Below, piece after piece: positions 1 to 8,292 of a stretch of 64,000 bases of DNA. This DNA is from Rhodocyclaceae bacterium (GTDB taxonomy: Bacteria > Pseudomonadota > Gammaproteobacteria > Burkholderiales > Rhodocyclaceae). The notes below the pieces were generated by a model, which was not told the DNA's origin, did no database searches, and saw only the letters and a program-made list of their open reading frames with translations. The DNA lies in contig JADJEF010000003.1 in NCBI GenBank assembly GCA_016702335.1, positions 124,001 through 188,000 on the forward strand, given 5' to 3'. A program made the translations under genes and the position numbers. How positions within the stretch are numbered: the first letter of the stretch is position 1; each line of letters starts with the position of its first letter.

Positions 1-1
1 T

Positions 2-736
2 GCATATCTCAAAAAGCGCCTCGCTCACGCATCTGTGGGGCGCGTCGTTATCGAGCGACCAGCGAAAAATGCACGAGTCACTGTCTATAGCGCCAGGCCA
101 GGTATAGTAATTGGAAAAAAAGGTGAGGATATTGAGCACCTGAAAGCTGAGCTGCAAAAGAAAATGGGCGTCCCTGTGCATGTCAATATCGAGGAAATCC
201 GTAAGCCGGAGATCGATGCTCAGTTGATCGCTGATTCAATTGCACAGCAGCTGGAGAAGCGCATCATGTTTCGCCGAGCAATGAAGCGAGCAATGCAAAA
301 TGCTATGCGCCTCGGTGCTCAAGGTATCAAAATTATGAGTTCGGGGCGATTGAATGGTGCTGAGATTGCTCGCCGAGAGTGGTATCGAGAGGGTCGAGTG
401 CCGTTGCACACTTTGCGCGCCGACATTGACTATGGAACATCTGAGGCCAAGACGACCTATGGAATAATAGGAATCAAGGTCTGGGTGTTTAAGGGCGAGG
501 TTCTTTCCCGAGACGGAGCTGCTCCCCTGGCTCTTGATGCGCCCACTGCGGAAGAGCAAAGAAAGCCTAGGCGCACAGGCAAGCCCGGCGAGAATGCAGG
601 TGACTTAAATCCTGCCAGAAAGGCTTCAACAAAAGTTGATCCAGCAGCCACGACTGAAAAGCCCACAGTAAAACGAGTTCGTAAGGCTGCCCCCAAGGCC
701 GGGGGTGAGGCTGCTGACGGATCCGGCAAGGAGTAA
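2..736 (+). CDS. rpsC: 30S ribosomal protein S3 (5' end cut by window edge)
   Basis: Small-subunit protein at the mRNA entry site. The reading frame is open from base 2; the first residues (AYLKKRLAHASV) align with roughly residue 42 onward of E. coli S3, so about 40 N-terminal residues are outside the window. The KH-domain GKKG motif (ARPGIVIGKKGEDIE) and the C-terminal block WYREGRVPLHTLRADIDY are clear. A Lys/Ala/Pro-rich tail of about 50 residues extends beyond the E. coli length, as is common in betaproteobacteria. The gene ends 3 bp before rplP, in the order of the S10 operon. Confidence 0.97.
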   Translation, partial: AYLKKRLAHASVGRVVIERPAKNARVTVYSARPGIVIGKKGEDIEHLKAELQKKMGVPVHVNIEEIRKPEIDAQLIADSIAQQLEKRIMFRRAMKRAMQNAMRLGAQGIKIMSSGRLNGAEIARREWYREGRVPLHTLRADIDYGTSEAKTTYGIIGIKVWVFKGEVLSRDGAAPLALDAPTAEEQRKPRRTGKPGENAGDLNPARKASTKVDPAATTEKPTVKRVRKAAPKAGGEAADGSGKE

Positions 737-739
737 ATA

Positions 740-1153
740 ATGCTACAGCCAACACGCAGAAAATATCGCAAAGAACAGAAGGGCCGAAACACAGGTTTGG
801 CTACACGCGGGGCGAAAGTTAGCTTCGGCGAATATGGGCTCAAGGCTATAGGTCGAGGCCGTTTGACTGCTCGCCAAATCGAAGCAGCTCGACGCGCTAT
901 GACGCGCCACATCAAGCGTGGCGGCCGAATTTGGATTCGTATTTTTCCGGATAAGCCAATTTCGAAAAAGCCCGCCGAAGTACGGATGGGTAACGGGAAG
1001 GGGTCTCCAGAGTACTGGGTCGCCGAAATTCAACCTGGCAAAGTCCTCTATGAAATGGATGGCGTTGATGAGGCCCTCGCTCGCGAAGCGTTTCGGTTAG
1101 CCGCGGCGAAGCTGCCTCTCGAAACGACTTTTGTTGTTCGTCAACTGGGATAA
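740..1153 (+). CDS. rplP: 50S ribosomal protein L16
   Basis: Large-subunit protein near the A site and peptidyl-transferase centre. At 137 residues it has the normal family length. It starts with MLQPTRRKYRKEQKGRN and contains the conserved RIFPDKPISKKPAEVRMG block. It lies 3 bp after rpsC and 5 bp before rpmC, so it is cotranscribed in the S10 operon. Confidence 0.98.
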   Translation: MLQPTRRKYRKEQKGRNTGLATRGAKVSFGEYGLKAIGRGRLTARQIEAARRAMTRHIKRGGRIWIRIFPDKPISKKPAEVRMGNGKGSPEYWVAEIQPGKVLYEMDGVDEALAREAFRLAAAKLPLETTFVVRQLG

Positions 1154-1158
1154 GTGAA

Positions 1159-1353
1159 ATGGCTACCAAAGAACTGCGGGCGAAAAGCCAAGAGGAACTT
1201 ACTAAAGAATTGCTGGACTTGCGAAAAGCGCAATTCAGTCTTCGTATGCAGAGCGCAACTCAGCAACTAACGAATACCAGCCAGTTGGGCAAGGTTCGAA
1301 AGGAGATAGCGCGCGTGAAGACAATTCAATCAGAAAAAGGTCGTGCAAAATGA
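1159..1353 (+). CDS. rpmC: 50S ribosomal protein L29
   Basis: Small helical large-subunit protein at the tunnel exit, where trigger factor and SRP dock in characterised ribosomes. It has 64 residues, with the typical LGKVRKEIARVKT helix near the C terminus. Its stop overlaps the start of rpsQ by 4 bp (ATGA), which suggests translational coupling. Confidence 0.97.
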   Translation: MATKELRAKSQEELTKELLDLRKAQFSLRMQSATQQLTNTSQLGKVRKEIARVKTIQSEKGRAK

Positions 1354-1610
1354 GTGATGCTAAAGTAGCGACGCGTCGAACACTGAGGGGTCGTGTCGTG
1401 TCCGACAAGATGACCAAAACTGTGACCGTGCTTGTAGAACGGAAAGTCAAGCACCCGGTCATTGGTAAGATTCTGACGCGCTCAAAAAAATATCACGCGG
1501 ACGTTGCGGAAGCGCAAGCCAAGGAAGGTGATTTGGTCGTTATTGAGGAGTGCGCACCGATATCAAAGACGAAGTCATGGCGCGTTACTGAAGTTCTAGT
1601 GGTTGCTTGA
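1350..1610 (+). CDS. rpsQ: 30S ribosomal protein S17
   Basis: Primary 16S rRNA-binding protein with an OB fold. It has 86 residues and contains the signature RGRVVSDKMTKTVTV and the KYHAD motif. It starts inside the rpmC stop (ATGA overlap). It is the last gene of the S10-type set; a 139-bp gap separates it from rplN. Confidence 0.98.
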   Translation: MSDAKVATRRTLRGRVVSDKMTKTVTVLVERKVKHPVIGKILTRSKKYHADVAEAQAKEGDLVVIEECAPISKTKSWRVTEVLVVA

Positions 1611-1689
1611 TAAATTGTTGACGTTGGAGATTTGGGTGTGTAACATCGCGCCCTCTTAAGCCGCCACTCAATCCATTGAGCGGTGTTCG

Positions 1690-1730
1690 CCCTCCCTTCG
1701 TGAGGGTCCAAGACTGCCCGCATCAGCGGG
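1690..1730 (+). promoter_or_regulatory. Two adjacent hairpins in the rpsQ-rplN gap
   Basis: The 139-bp gap between rpsQ and rplN has no ORF. It holds two small GC stems: CCCTC (1690-1694) with GAGGG (1702-1706), and CCCGC (1717-1721) with GCGGG (1726-1730) around the loop ATCA. The second ends 19 bp before the rplN ATG, close to its ribosome-binding site. In E. coli the spc operon is regulated by S8 at rplE, so a leader structure here would be different; the role is inferred only from position. Confidence 0.4.
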
Positions 1731-1749
1731 AAAAGTTGGAGATATTTCG

Positions 1750-2118
1750 ATGATTCAAATGCAGTCGTTGCTCGATGTTGCCGATAACACGGGCGCGAAA
1801 ACGGTGATGTGCATCAAAGTACTTGGTGGCTCCAAGCGTCGTTACGCGAGTATTGGGGATGTGATAAAGGTCAGTATCAAGGATGCGGCTCCGCGTGGAC
1901 GAGTGAAGAAAGGCGAAGTCTACAGTGCGGTTGTGGTGCGTACCGCAAAGGGCGTGCGTCGCTCCGACGGTTCGCTTGTGAAGTTCGATGGTAACGCGGC
2001 TGTTCTTCTGAACAATAAGCTGGAGCCAATCGGTACTCGCATCTTTGGGCCGGTGACCCGTGAGCTTCGCGGTGAGAAGTTTATGAAAATTGTTTCGCTC
2101 GCACCGGAAGTACTTTAA
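1750..2118 (+). CDS. rplN: 50S ribosomal protein L14
   Basis: Large-subunit protein at the subunit interface (bridge B8). It has 122 residues and starts with the near-invariant MIQMQSLLDVADNTGAK. It is the first gene of the spc-type operon, after the 139-bp gap, and is followed 18 bp later by rplX. Confidence 0.98.
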   Translation: MIQMQSLLDVADNTGAKTVMCIKVLGGSKRRYASIGDVIKVSIKDAAPRGRVKKGEVYSAVVVRTAKGVRRSDGSLVKFDGNAAVLLNNKLEPIGTRIFGPVTRELRGEKFMKIVSLAPEVL

Positions 2119-2136
2119 GGGCCGACGGAGAACTAC

Positions 2137-2454
2137 ATGGAAAAGTTAAAAAAAGGCGATGACGTGATCGTAATCGCAGGAAAAGACAAGGGCAAGCGCG
2201 GTGTTGTGCTGCGTGCTGTCGGTTGTGATGGGCTCGTTGTTGAGGGCGTAAATCGCGTCAAGCGTCACACCAAGGCTAATCCGATGAAGGGTCTCGTAGG
2301 AGGGATCACGGAAAAGGAAATGCCAATAAACACTTCCAATGTCGCCGTTTTCAACAAGGCAACGGGGAAAGCTGATCGTGTAGGCTTTAAAGTTCTTGAT
2401 GATGGTCGCAAAGTGCGCGTCTTCAAGGGTACTGGCGAAGTCGTGGGAGTGTGA
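2137..2454 (+). CDS. rplX: 50S ribosomal protein L24
   Basis: Assembly initiator of the large subunit. It has 105 residues with an N-terminal KOW motif (KKGDDVIVIAGKDKGKRGVV). It lies between rplN and rplE, with 7 bp to the rplE start. Confidence 0.97.
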   Translation: MEKLKKGDDVIVIAGKDKGKRGVVLRAVGCDGLVVEGVNRVKRHTKANPMKGLVGGITEKEMPINTSNVAVFNKATGKADRVGFKVLDDGRKVRVFKGTGEVVGV

Positions 2455-2461
2455 GGAAGAT

Positions 2462-3001
2462 ATGGCTCGTTTGCAAAGTTTTTACAAAGAAAGTGTAGTC
2501 CCGGGACTTTTGGAGAAGTTTGGCTACAAGTCTGTTATGGAAGTTCCGCGCATCACAAAGATAACCTTGAATATGGGTGTCGGTGAGGCTGTTGGGGACA
2601 AGAAAGTCCTTGAGCACGCGGTGTCCGACATGACCAAGGTTGCTGGACAGAAACCGGTCGTTACCAAGGCTCGTAAAGCAATCGCTGGTTTCAAGATTCG
2701 CGAGGGGTATCCCATCGGTTGCATGGTTACTCTACGCGGAGAAAAAATGTATGAGTTTCTTGATCGGCTAGTGACGATTGCCATGCCTCGAATTAGGGAC
2801 TTCCGCGGAATATCCGGGCGAGGTTTCGATGGTCGTGGAAACTATAACGTTGGTGTTAAAGAGCAGATAATTTTCCCGGAGATCGAGTACGACAAAATCG
2901 ACGCGCTTCGCGGAATGAACATCAGCATCACTACCACTGCAAAAACCGACAACGAAGCCAAAGCACTCTTGGCTGCGTTCAAGTTCCCGTTTAAGAACTG
3001 A
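2462..3001 (+). CDS. rplE: 50S ribosomal protein L5
   Basis: 5S rRNA-binding protein of the central protuberance. The start chosen is the ATG at 2462 (MARLQSFYKE), 7 bp after rplX and preceded by GAGGAAGAT. A longer in-frame start inside rplX is possible but would add 22 unconserved residues. The 179-residue product has the typical KITLNMGVGEA motif and the C-terminal block GMNISITTTAKT. Confidence 0.97.
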   Translation: MARLQSFYKESVVPGLLEKFGYKSVMEVPRITKITLNMGVGEAVGDKKVLEHAVSDMTKVAGQKPVVTKARKAIAGFKIREGYPIGCMVTLRGEKMYEFLDRLVTIAMPRIRDFRGISGRGFDGRGNYNVGVKEQIIFPEIEYDKIDALRGMNISITTTAKTDNEAKALLAAFKFPFKN

Positions 3002-3008
3002 GGGAAGT

Positions 3009-3314
3009 ATGGCAAAACTATCTTTGAAGAATCGCGAAGCAAAGCGAAGCGCTACAGTGGCCAAGTATGCCGCAAAGCGAGCGTCGTTGCGCTCAGTGAT
3101 GGAGAACATGTCCTTGTCGGACGAGGAGCGCATGGCTGCGCGTCTGAAATTTCAGGCGCTCCCTCGCAATTCCAGTCCTTCGCGGATACGAAATCGGTGC
3201 TCGATCACCGGGCGTCCGCGCGGGGTGTATCGCAAGTTTGGCTTGTGTCGCAACAAGCTACGCGAGTTTGCCATGCGAGGCGAAGTGCCTGGCATGACAA
3301 AGGCTAGTTGGTGA
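3009..3314 (+). CDS. rpsN: 30S ribosomal protein S14 (zinc-free form)
   Basis: Small-subunit head protein. It has 101 residues and is the long form without the CxxC zinc pairs, as in most proteobacteria. It contains RCSITGRPRGVYRKFGLCRNKLRE and ends in the typical KASW. It lies between rplE and rpsH in the spc operon. Confidence 0.98.
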   Translation: MAKLSLKNREAKRSATVAKYAAKRASLRSVMENMSLSDEERMAARLKFQALPRNSSPSRIRNRCSITGRPRGVYRKFGLCRNKLREFAMRGEVPGMTKASW

Positions 3315-3324
3315 GGAGAACGCT

Positions 3325-3720
3325 ATGAGTATGACTGACCCCGTAGCTGACATGCTGACGCGTATTCGTAACGCGCAGATGGCTGAAAAAGTATCTGTAC
3401 TGATGCCCGCTTCGAAATTGAAAGTAGCCATCGCTGAGGTCCTGAAGGATGAAGGCTATATCGGCGACTTCGCGGTCCGCGACGTTGATGGAAGGAAGTC
3501 CCTCGATCTTGAGCTTAAGTACTATGCCGGACGGCCGGTCATTGAGCGTATCGAGCGAATTTCGAAGCCTGGGTTGCGTGTGTACCGTGGTACGGATGAA
3601 CTGCCGCGTGTTATGAATGGTTTGGGCGTCGCAATCGTTTCTACGCCAAAAGGCGTAATGACCGACAAGCGTGCTCGGGCCGCAAACGTTGGTGGCGAAG
3701 TCCTCTGCATCGTTGCCTGA
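3325..3720 (+). CDS. rpsH: 30S ribosomal protein S8
   Basis: Primary rRNA-binding protein, and the translational repressor of the spc operon in E. coli. It has 131 residues, starts MSMTDPVADMLTRIRNAQ and contains the C-terminal STPKGVMTDKRAR block. It is followed 12 bp later by rplF. Confidence 0.98.
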   Translation: MSMTDPVADMLTRIRNAQMAEKVSVLMPASKLKVAIAEVLKDEGYIGDFAVRDVDGRKSLDLELKYYAGRPVIERIERISKPGLRVYRGTDELPRVMNGLGVAIVSTPKGVMTDKRARAANVGGEVLCIVA

Positions 3721-3732
3721 TCGAGGAAAAAC

Positions 3733-4266
3733 ATGTCAAGAATAGCAAAATATCCAGTCAAGCTGCCCGCGGGTGTCGATGTCGCGCTGAGTGCCGACAC
3801 GGTTACCGTAAAGGGACCGCTAGGTAGTCTGACGCAGGCCATTCTCCCGTCGGTGTCCGTTGTCCGTAATGGCGACGAGTTGCAGTGTGCTGTTGCTGCT
3901 AGCGGCGCAAATGCCAACGCAATGTCCGGAACAATGAGGGCGCTTTTGGCCAATATGGTGATGGGCGTTTCAAAGGGCTTTGAGCGAAAGCTGAATTTGG
4001 TAGGGGTGGGTTATCGCGCCCAGGCTCAGGGGGCTAAGCTAAATTTGAGTTTGGGCTTCTCGCATCCTGTGGTTCATGACATGCCGCCGGGTGTGAAAGT
4101 CGAAACACCCACTCAGACCGAGATCGTGCTTAAGGGCGTTGATAAGCAGCAGGTTGGTCAAGTGGCCGCTGAAGTTCGTGCCTATCGTCCGCCAGAGCCA
4201 TACAAAGGTAAGGGTGTTCGATACTCCGATGAAGTGGTTGTGATCAAAGAAACCAAGAAGAAATAA
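3733..4266 (+). CDS. rplF: 50S ribosomal protein L6
   Basis: Large-subunit protein near the GTPase-associated region. It has 177 residues with two homologous L6 folds; the C-terminal signature RPPEPYKGKGVRYSDE is present. It lies between rpsH and rplR. Confidence 0.98.
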   Translation: MSRIAKYPVKLPAGVDVALSADTVTVKGPLGSLTQAILPSVSVVRNGDELQCAVAASGANANAMSGTMRALLANMVMGVSKGFERKLNLVGVGYRAQAQGAKLNLSLGFSHPVVHDMPPGVKVETPTQTEIVLKGVDKQQVGQVAAEVRAYRPPEPYKGKGVRYSDEVVVIKETKKK

Positions 4267-4286
4267 TTTCCGATAGGCAGCTAATC

Positions 4287-4640
4287 ATGGATAAAAAAGA
4301 AACTCGTTTGCGTAGAGCGCGTAAAACCCGCGCCAAAATCGCGGCGCTGAAGATGCCTCGTTTGGCCGTTCATCGGACAAACTCACATATCTATGCGCAG
4401 GTTTTCTCCGCGTGTGGAACGCGAGTAGTGGCGTCGGCTTCGAGCGCGGAAGGGGCATTGAGGTCTGGCCTGAAGAGCGGTGGAAACACCGAGGCGGCGG
4501 CGCAAATCGGCAAGCTCATTGCCGAGCGTGCGACTGCCGCAGGGATTGCCGAGGTCGCGTTCGACCGGTCTGGCTTTCATTATCATGGCCGCGTGAAGGC
4601 GCTGGCTGATGCCGCCCGCGAAGGCGGTCTGAAGTTCTAG
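4287..4640 (+). CDS. rplR: 50S ribosomal protein L18
   Basis: 5S rRNA-binding protein of 117 residues. It has a basic N terminus (DKKETRLRRARKTRAKI) and the conserved C-terminal FDRSGFHYHGRVKALADAAREGGL. It lies between rplF and rpsE. Confidence 0.98.
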   Translation: MDKKETRLRRARKTRAKIAALKMPRLAVHRTNSHIYAQVFSACGTRVVASASSAEGALRSGLKSGGNTEAAAQIGKLIAERATAAGIAEVAFDRSGFHYHGRVKALADAAREGGLKF

Positions 4641-4651
4641 TTGGAGTTGAT

Positions 4652-5179
4652 ATGGCTAAGCCTCAAGGAAAGAAATCGCAGCAAGCCCAGGAAGAGCGTG
4701 ATGATGGGATGCGCGAAAAAATGGTGGCAATCAACCGGGTTACTAAGGTTGTAAAAGGCGGACGTATCCTCGGATTTGCGGCGCTGACTGTTGTTGGCGA
4801 TGGTGATGGCGCTGTCGGCATGGGTAAAGGCAAATCGCGCGAGGTGCCAGTAGCGGTTCAGAAGGCGATGGAAGAGGCTCGTAGAAAGCTGACGAAAGTT
4901 AGTTTGCGAGACGGGACCATTCACCACACGGTTACCGGAAAGCACGGCGCTACAACCGTCCTAATGTCGCCAGCTCCGGCCGGAACCGGTGTCATCGCCG
5001 GTGGCCCGATGCGCGCGGTCTTCGAAGTGGTCGGTATTACTGATGTGGTCGCCAAGACGATCGGTTCAACGAACCCATACAACGTCGTACGCGCTACTCT
5101 TAACGGCCTGCGCGCCGTGAGCACGCCTGCGGAAATCGCTGCAAAGCGAGGCAAGACTATCGCTGAGATCTCGGAGTAG
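4652..5179 (+). CDS. rpsE: 30S ribosomal protein S5
   Basis: Small-subunit protein that supports decoding accuracy and the mRNA entry helicase function. It has 175 residues with an S5 double-stranded-RNA-binding domain (VAINRVTKVVKGGR) and the C-terminal STNPYNVVRATLNGL motif. The rpmD start follows 4 bp later. Confidence 0.98.
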   Translation: MAKPQGKKSQQAQEERDDGMREKMVAINRVTKVVKGGRILGFAALTVVGDGDGAVGMGKGKSREVPVAVQKAMEEARRKLTKVSLRDGTIHHTVTGKHGATTVLMSPAPAGTGVIAGGPMRAVFEVVGITDVVAKTIGSTNPYNVVRATLNGLRAVSTPAEIAAKRGKTIAEISE

Positions 5180-5183
5180 AACT

Positions 5184-5369
5184 ATGGCTGACAAAAAGGT
5201 TAAGGTAACTTTAGTAAAGAGTGTGATTGGTACAAAGCAAGATCATCGTGCGACGGTTCGTGGTTTGGGTTTGAGGAAGCTCAACACATCTTCTGTGTTG
5301 GAGGATACGCCTGCCGTGAGAGGGATGATTAGGAAAGTTGCTTATTTGGTTAAGAGCGAGGCGTGCTGA
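5184..5369 (+). CDS. rpmD: 50S ribosomal protein L30
   Basis: Small large-subunit protein of 61 residues with the family motif RATVRGLGLRKLNTSSVLEDTP. The last base of its stop codon is the first base of the rplO start (TGATG), a coupled arrangement. Confidence 0.97.
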   Translation: MADKKVKVTLVKSVIGTKQDHRATVRGLGLRKLNTSSVLEDTPAVRGMIRKVAYLVKSEAC

Positions 5370-5824
5370 TGGAACTGAATACTATTCAACCGGCAATCGG
5401 TTCAAAGCGCCCCCGGCGCAGGGTTGGGCGAGGGATTGGCAGTGGCCTTGGAAAGACCTCTGGTCGCGGTCACAAAGGTCAAAAGTCTCGTGCCGGCGGG
5501 TTTCACAAGGTGGGTTTTGAGGGCGGTCAGATGCCTCTGCATCGTCGTTTGCCTAAGCGCGGCTTTGTGTCCTTAACGGCGTCACGCAATCAGGAGATTC
5601 GGCTTTCGGAGCTTGAGAGAATTCCTGTCGAAGAAATTGACCTGCTTGTGTTGAAGCAAGCGGGTGTGGTGTCTTGCGATGCCCTTTCAGCCAAGGTTAT
5701 TGCCTCAGGGAATCTTACCAGAAAGCTGCATCTCAAAGGAGTTGGTGCAACCAAAGGGGCTAGGGAAGTAATCGTTTCGCTGGGTGGTTCGGTCGCTGAC
5801 ATTGCTGCTGCGTCAGCTAAGTAG
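5369..5824 (+). CDS. rplO: 50S ribosomal protein L15
   Basis: Late-assembly large-subunit protein. The start is the ATG at 5369 (MELNTIQPAIGSKRP), which overlaps the rpmD stop by one base; an upstream in-frame start would add two residues. It has 151 residues with the glycine-rich VGRGIGSGLGKTSGRGHKGQ segment. Confidence 0.97.
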   Translation: MELNTIQPAIGSKRPRRRVGRGIGSGLGKTSGRGHKGQKSRAGGFHKVGFEGGQMPLHRRLPKRGFVSLTASRNQEIRLSELERIPVEEIDLLVLKQAGVVSCDALSAKVIASGNLTRKLHLKGVGATKGAREVIVSLGGSVADIAAASAK

Positions 5825-5847
5825 TTCAAGCAATCGGATAATTCAAC

Positions 5848-7176
5848 GTGGCTCACGCACACCCAAGCCCCGGTAGCGCAGCACCCAAGTTCGGGGATCT
5901 CTGGCGCAGGCTATGGTTCCTATTGGGGGCCTTGGTTGTCTATCGCATTGGGGCACATATCCCGGTACCTGGAATTGACCCAGCGCGGCTTGCTGAATTA
6001 TTTCAGTCCCAGCAAGGAGGAATACTGGGTGTGTTCAACATGTTTTCCGGAGGCGCGCTGTCTCGATTCACTATTTTCGCCCTCGGAATCATGCCGTACA
6101 TTTCTGCGTCGATCATCATGCAGTTAATGGGAATCGCTGTACCGGCAATCGAGGCATTGAAGAAGGAGGGAGAGGCTGGTCGTCGCAAGATGACTCAGTA
6201 CACTCGTTATGGTACCCTTGGCCTTGCGCTGTTTCAAGGCTTCGGTATAGCCATTGCGCTGGAGGGTCAAGCCGGTCTGGTGGTGGATCCAGGGGTGTTG
6301 TTTCGTGTTACTACCGTGATGACCCTTGTTACAGGAACAATGTTCCTTATGTGGCTAGGCGAGCAAATTACCGAGCGAGGGTTGGGGAACGGCATTTCAA
6401 TCATCATTTTTGCAGGTATCGCGGCGGGACTTCCTAGTGCTCTTGCTGGCCTGTTCGAACTGGTGCGGACAGGCGCATTGCACGCCCTGACAGCGTTGTT
6501 TATCTGCGTAGTCGCAGTATTGGTAACGGGTTTTGTTGTGTTTGTTGAGCGTGGTCAGCGGAAGATCTTAGTGAACTACGCTAAGCGGCAGGTCGGGAAC
6601 AAAGTTTATGGCGGACAAAGTTCGCACCTTCCGTTGAAGTTAAACATGTCAGGCGTAATTCCCCCAATTTTTGCGTCTTCGATCATTCTATTTCCGGCAA
6701 CCATCGCTGGATGGTTTGGCGCATCGGATGGCATGAACTGGTTGAAGGACATCGCAGCAACATTGGCGCCAGGGCAACCCGTCTACGTCCTGTTGTATGC
6801 AGCGGCGATAGTGTTTTTCTGTTTCTTCTATACGGCACTGGTATTCAATCCGAAGGAAACTGCCGATAACCTTAAGAAAAGCGGTGCATTCGTTCCTGGA
6901 ATTCGTCCTGGCGACCAGACGGCACGCTACATCGACAAAATTCTTATGCGCTTGACGCTAGTTGGTGCCGCGTACGTCACCTTAGTCTGCCTCCTGCCCG
7001 AGTTCTTGATCTTGAAGTGGAACGTCCCATTCTATTTTGGCGGTACGAGCCTCTTGATCATTGTGGTTGTAACAATGGATTTCATGGCACAAGTTCAAGC
7101 TTATGTCATGTCGCATCAGTATGAAAGCTTGCTGAAGAAGGCAAACTTTAAGGGAAGTGGGTTCCCCGCGAGGTAG
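5848..7176 (+). CDS. secY: Protein translocase subunit SecY
   Basis: Channel-forming subunit of the SecYEG translocon in the inner membrane. It has 442 residues, normal length, with about ten hydrophobic segments and the plug/TM2 region (GGILGVFNMFSGGALSRFTIFALGIMPYISASI). The cytoplasmic loop VFVERGQRKILVNYAKRQVG is conserved. The start is GTG (AHAHPSPGSAAPKFGDLWRR), 23 bp after rplO, with only a weak Shine-Dalgarno sequence; coupling to rplO may aid initiation. Confidence 0.97.
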   Translation: MAHAHPSPGSAAPKFGDLWRRLWFLLGALVVYRIGAHIPVPGIDPARLAELFQSQQGGILGVFNMFSGGALSRFTIFALGIMPYISASIIMQLMGIAVPAIEALKKEGEAGRRKMTQYTRYGTLGLALFQGFGIAIALEGQAGLVVDPGVLFRVTTVMTLVTGTMFLMWLGEQITERGLGNGISIIIFAGIAAGLPSALAGLFELVRTGALHALTALFICVVAVLVTGFVVFVERGQRKILVNYAKRQVGNKVYGGQSSHLPLKLNMSGVIPPIFASSIILFPATIAGWFGASDGMNWLKDIAATLAPGQPVYVLLYAAAIVFFCFFYTALVFNPKETADNLKKSGAFVPGIRPGDQTARYIDKILMRLTLVGAAYVTLVCLLPEFLILKWNVPFYFGGTSLLIIVVVTMDFMAQVQAYVMSHQYESLLKKANFKGSGFPAR

Positions 7177-7324
7177 TGATAGGCGGTGACCAGGAACTAA
7201 GCTCCTGTAGTAGCCGATAACAGCCTCAAGTCGGACGAGCAGGGCGTTAAGCGATTGGAAGAAAGGCCAGAGTATGGTTCTTTCCGGCAAGTAAGTTGGT
7301 TATCAAAAAGGTCAGGAGTGCAAT
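7177..7324 (+). other. secY-rpmJ gap where infA is expected but absent
   Basis: Many betaproteobacteria carry infA (IF-1, about 72 codons) between secY and rpmJ. This gap is 148 bp, too short for a full infA, and no IF-1-like peptide is visible in any frame. A GGTCAGGAG ribosome-binding site before rpmJ is the only element I recognise. Confidence 0.7.
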
Positions 7325-7438
7325 ATGAAAGTTCAAGCCTCAGTAAAGCGCATGTGCCGCAAATGCAAAGTGGTTCGGCGAAATGGTGTAGTGCGGGTGA
7401 TCTGCTCTGATCCACGTCACAAGCAGCGTCAGGGTTGA
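7325..7438 (+). CDS. rpmJ: 50S ribosomal protein L36
   Basis: Smallest large-subunit protein, 37 residues (MKVQASVKRMCRKCK...KQRQG). The zinc ribbon is intact: Cys11, Cys14, Cys27 and His32, so this is the zinc-dependent form. A good Shine-Dalgarno (AGGAG) precedes the ATG. It lies between secY and rpsM, the normal position. Confidence 0.97.
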   Translation: MKVQASVKRMCRKCKVVRRNGVVRVICSDPRHKQRQG

Positions 7439-7504
7439 TATACAAGTTGTTTTTCAATAAACTGCCGGGCTCCTTTCTCGGCATCAGCGTTAACAGGTAA
7501 AGAA

Positions 7505-7870
7505 ATGGCTCGAATAGCAGGCGTAAATATCGCGAACCATCAGCACGCGGTCATAGCTTTGACGGCAATCTATGGTATCGGACGCACCCGCGCGCAGAAA
7601 ATATGCGACGCTGCGGGTGTTCAGCGCGCAAGGAAGATCAAGGAGTTGACGGACGCCGAAATGGAGCGTTTGCGCGACGAGGTTGGTCGGTTCACCGTTG
7701 AAGGCGACCTGCGTCGCGAGGTAACGATGAGCATTAAGCGCCTCATGGATCTTGGTTGCTACCGCGGAGTTCGTCACCGCCGTGGTTTGCCTGTTCGCGG
7801 TCAGCGTACGCGTACCAACGCTCGCACCCGCAAGGGTCCGCGCAAGGCAATTGCTGCCGCCAAGAAGTAA
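7505..7870 (+). CDS. rpsM: 30S ribosomal protein S13
   Basis: Head protein contacting tRNAs and forming inter-subunit bridges. It has 121 residues, starts MARIAGVNIANHQHAVIAL and ends in a basic tail that includes the GLPVRGQRTRTNARTRKGPR block. First gene of the alpha-type operon; rpsK follows 17 bp later. Confidence 0.98.
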   Translation: MARIAGVNIANHQHAVIALTAIYGIGRTRAQKICDAAGVQRARKIKELTDAEMERLRDEVGRFTVEGDLRREVTMSIKRLMDLGCYRGVRHRRGLPVRGQRTRTNARTRKGPRKAIAAAKK

Positions 7871-7887
7871 CCGGAGAGTAGAAACGT

Positions 7888-8277
7888 ATGGCTAAGACCG
7901 CAACTAAAGTTCGCAAGAAAATTAAGAAGAACGTCGCAGAGGGCATTGCCCACGTGCACGCCTCTTTTAATAACACCATCATCACGATTACTGACCGGCA
8001 GGGGAATGCCCTCTCTTGGGCAACCTCCGGTGGTGCTGGATTTAAAGGCTCACGCAAATCAACGCCTTTTGCTGCGCAGGTCGCTGCTGAGGCGGCAGGA
8101 AAAGTCGCGCAGGAATGCGGAATCAAGAATCTTGAGGTGCGCATCAAGGGGCCCGGACCCGGCCGTGAGTCGGCAGTCCGAGCTTTGAATGCGCTCGGCA
8201 TCAAGATATCAAGCATTACTGACATTACCCCCGTACCACACAACGGATGCCGGCCGCCCAAGCGCCGCCGCATTTAA
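7888..8277 (+). CDS. rpsK: 30S ribosomal protein S11
   Basis: Platform protein near the mRNA exit and Shine-Dalgarno helix. It has 129 residues with HVHASFNNTIITITD and the C-terminal DITPVPHNGCRPPKRRRI. Cotranscribed with rpsM and rpsD. Confidence 0.98.
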   Translation: MAKTATKVRKKIKKNVAEGIAHVHASFNNTIITITDRQGNALSWATSGGAGFKGSRKSTPFAAQVAAEAAGKVAQECGIKNLEVRIKGPGPGRESAVRALNALGIKISSITDITPVPHNGCRPPKRRRI

Positions 8278-8292
8278 TAAGGAGACGACACC

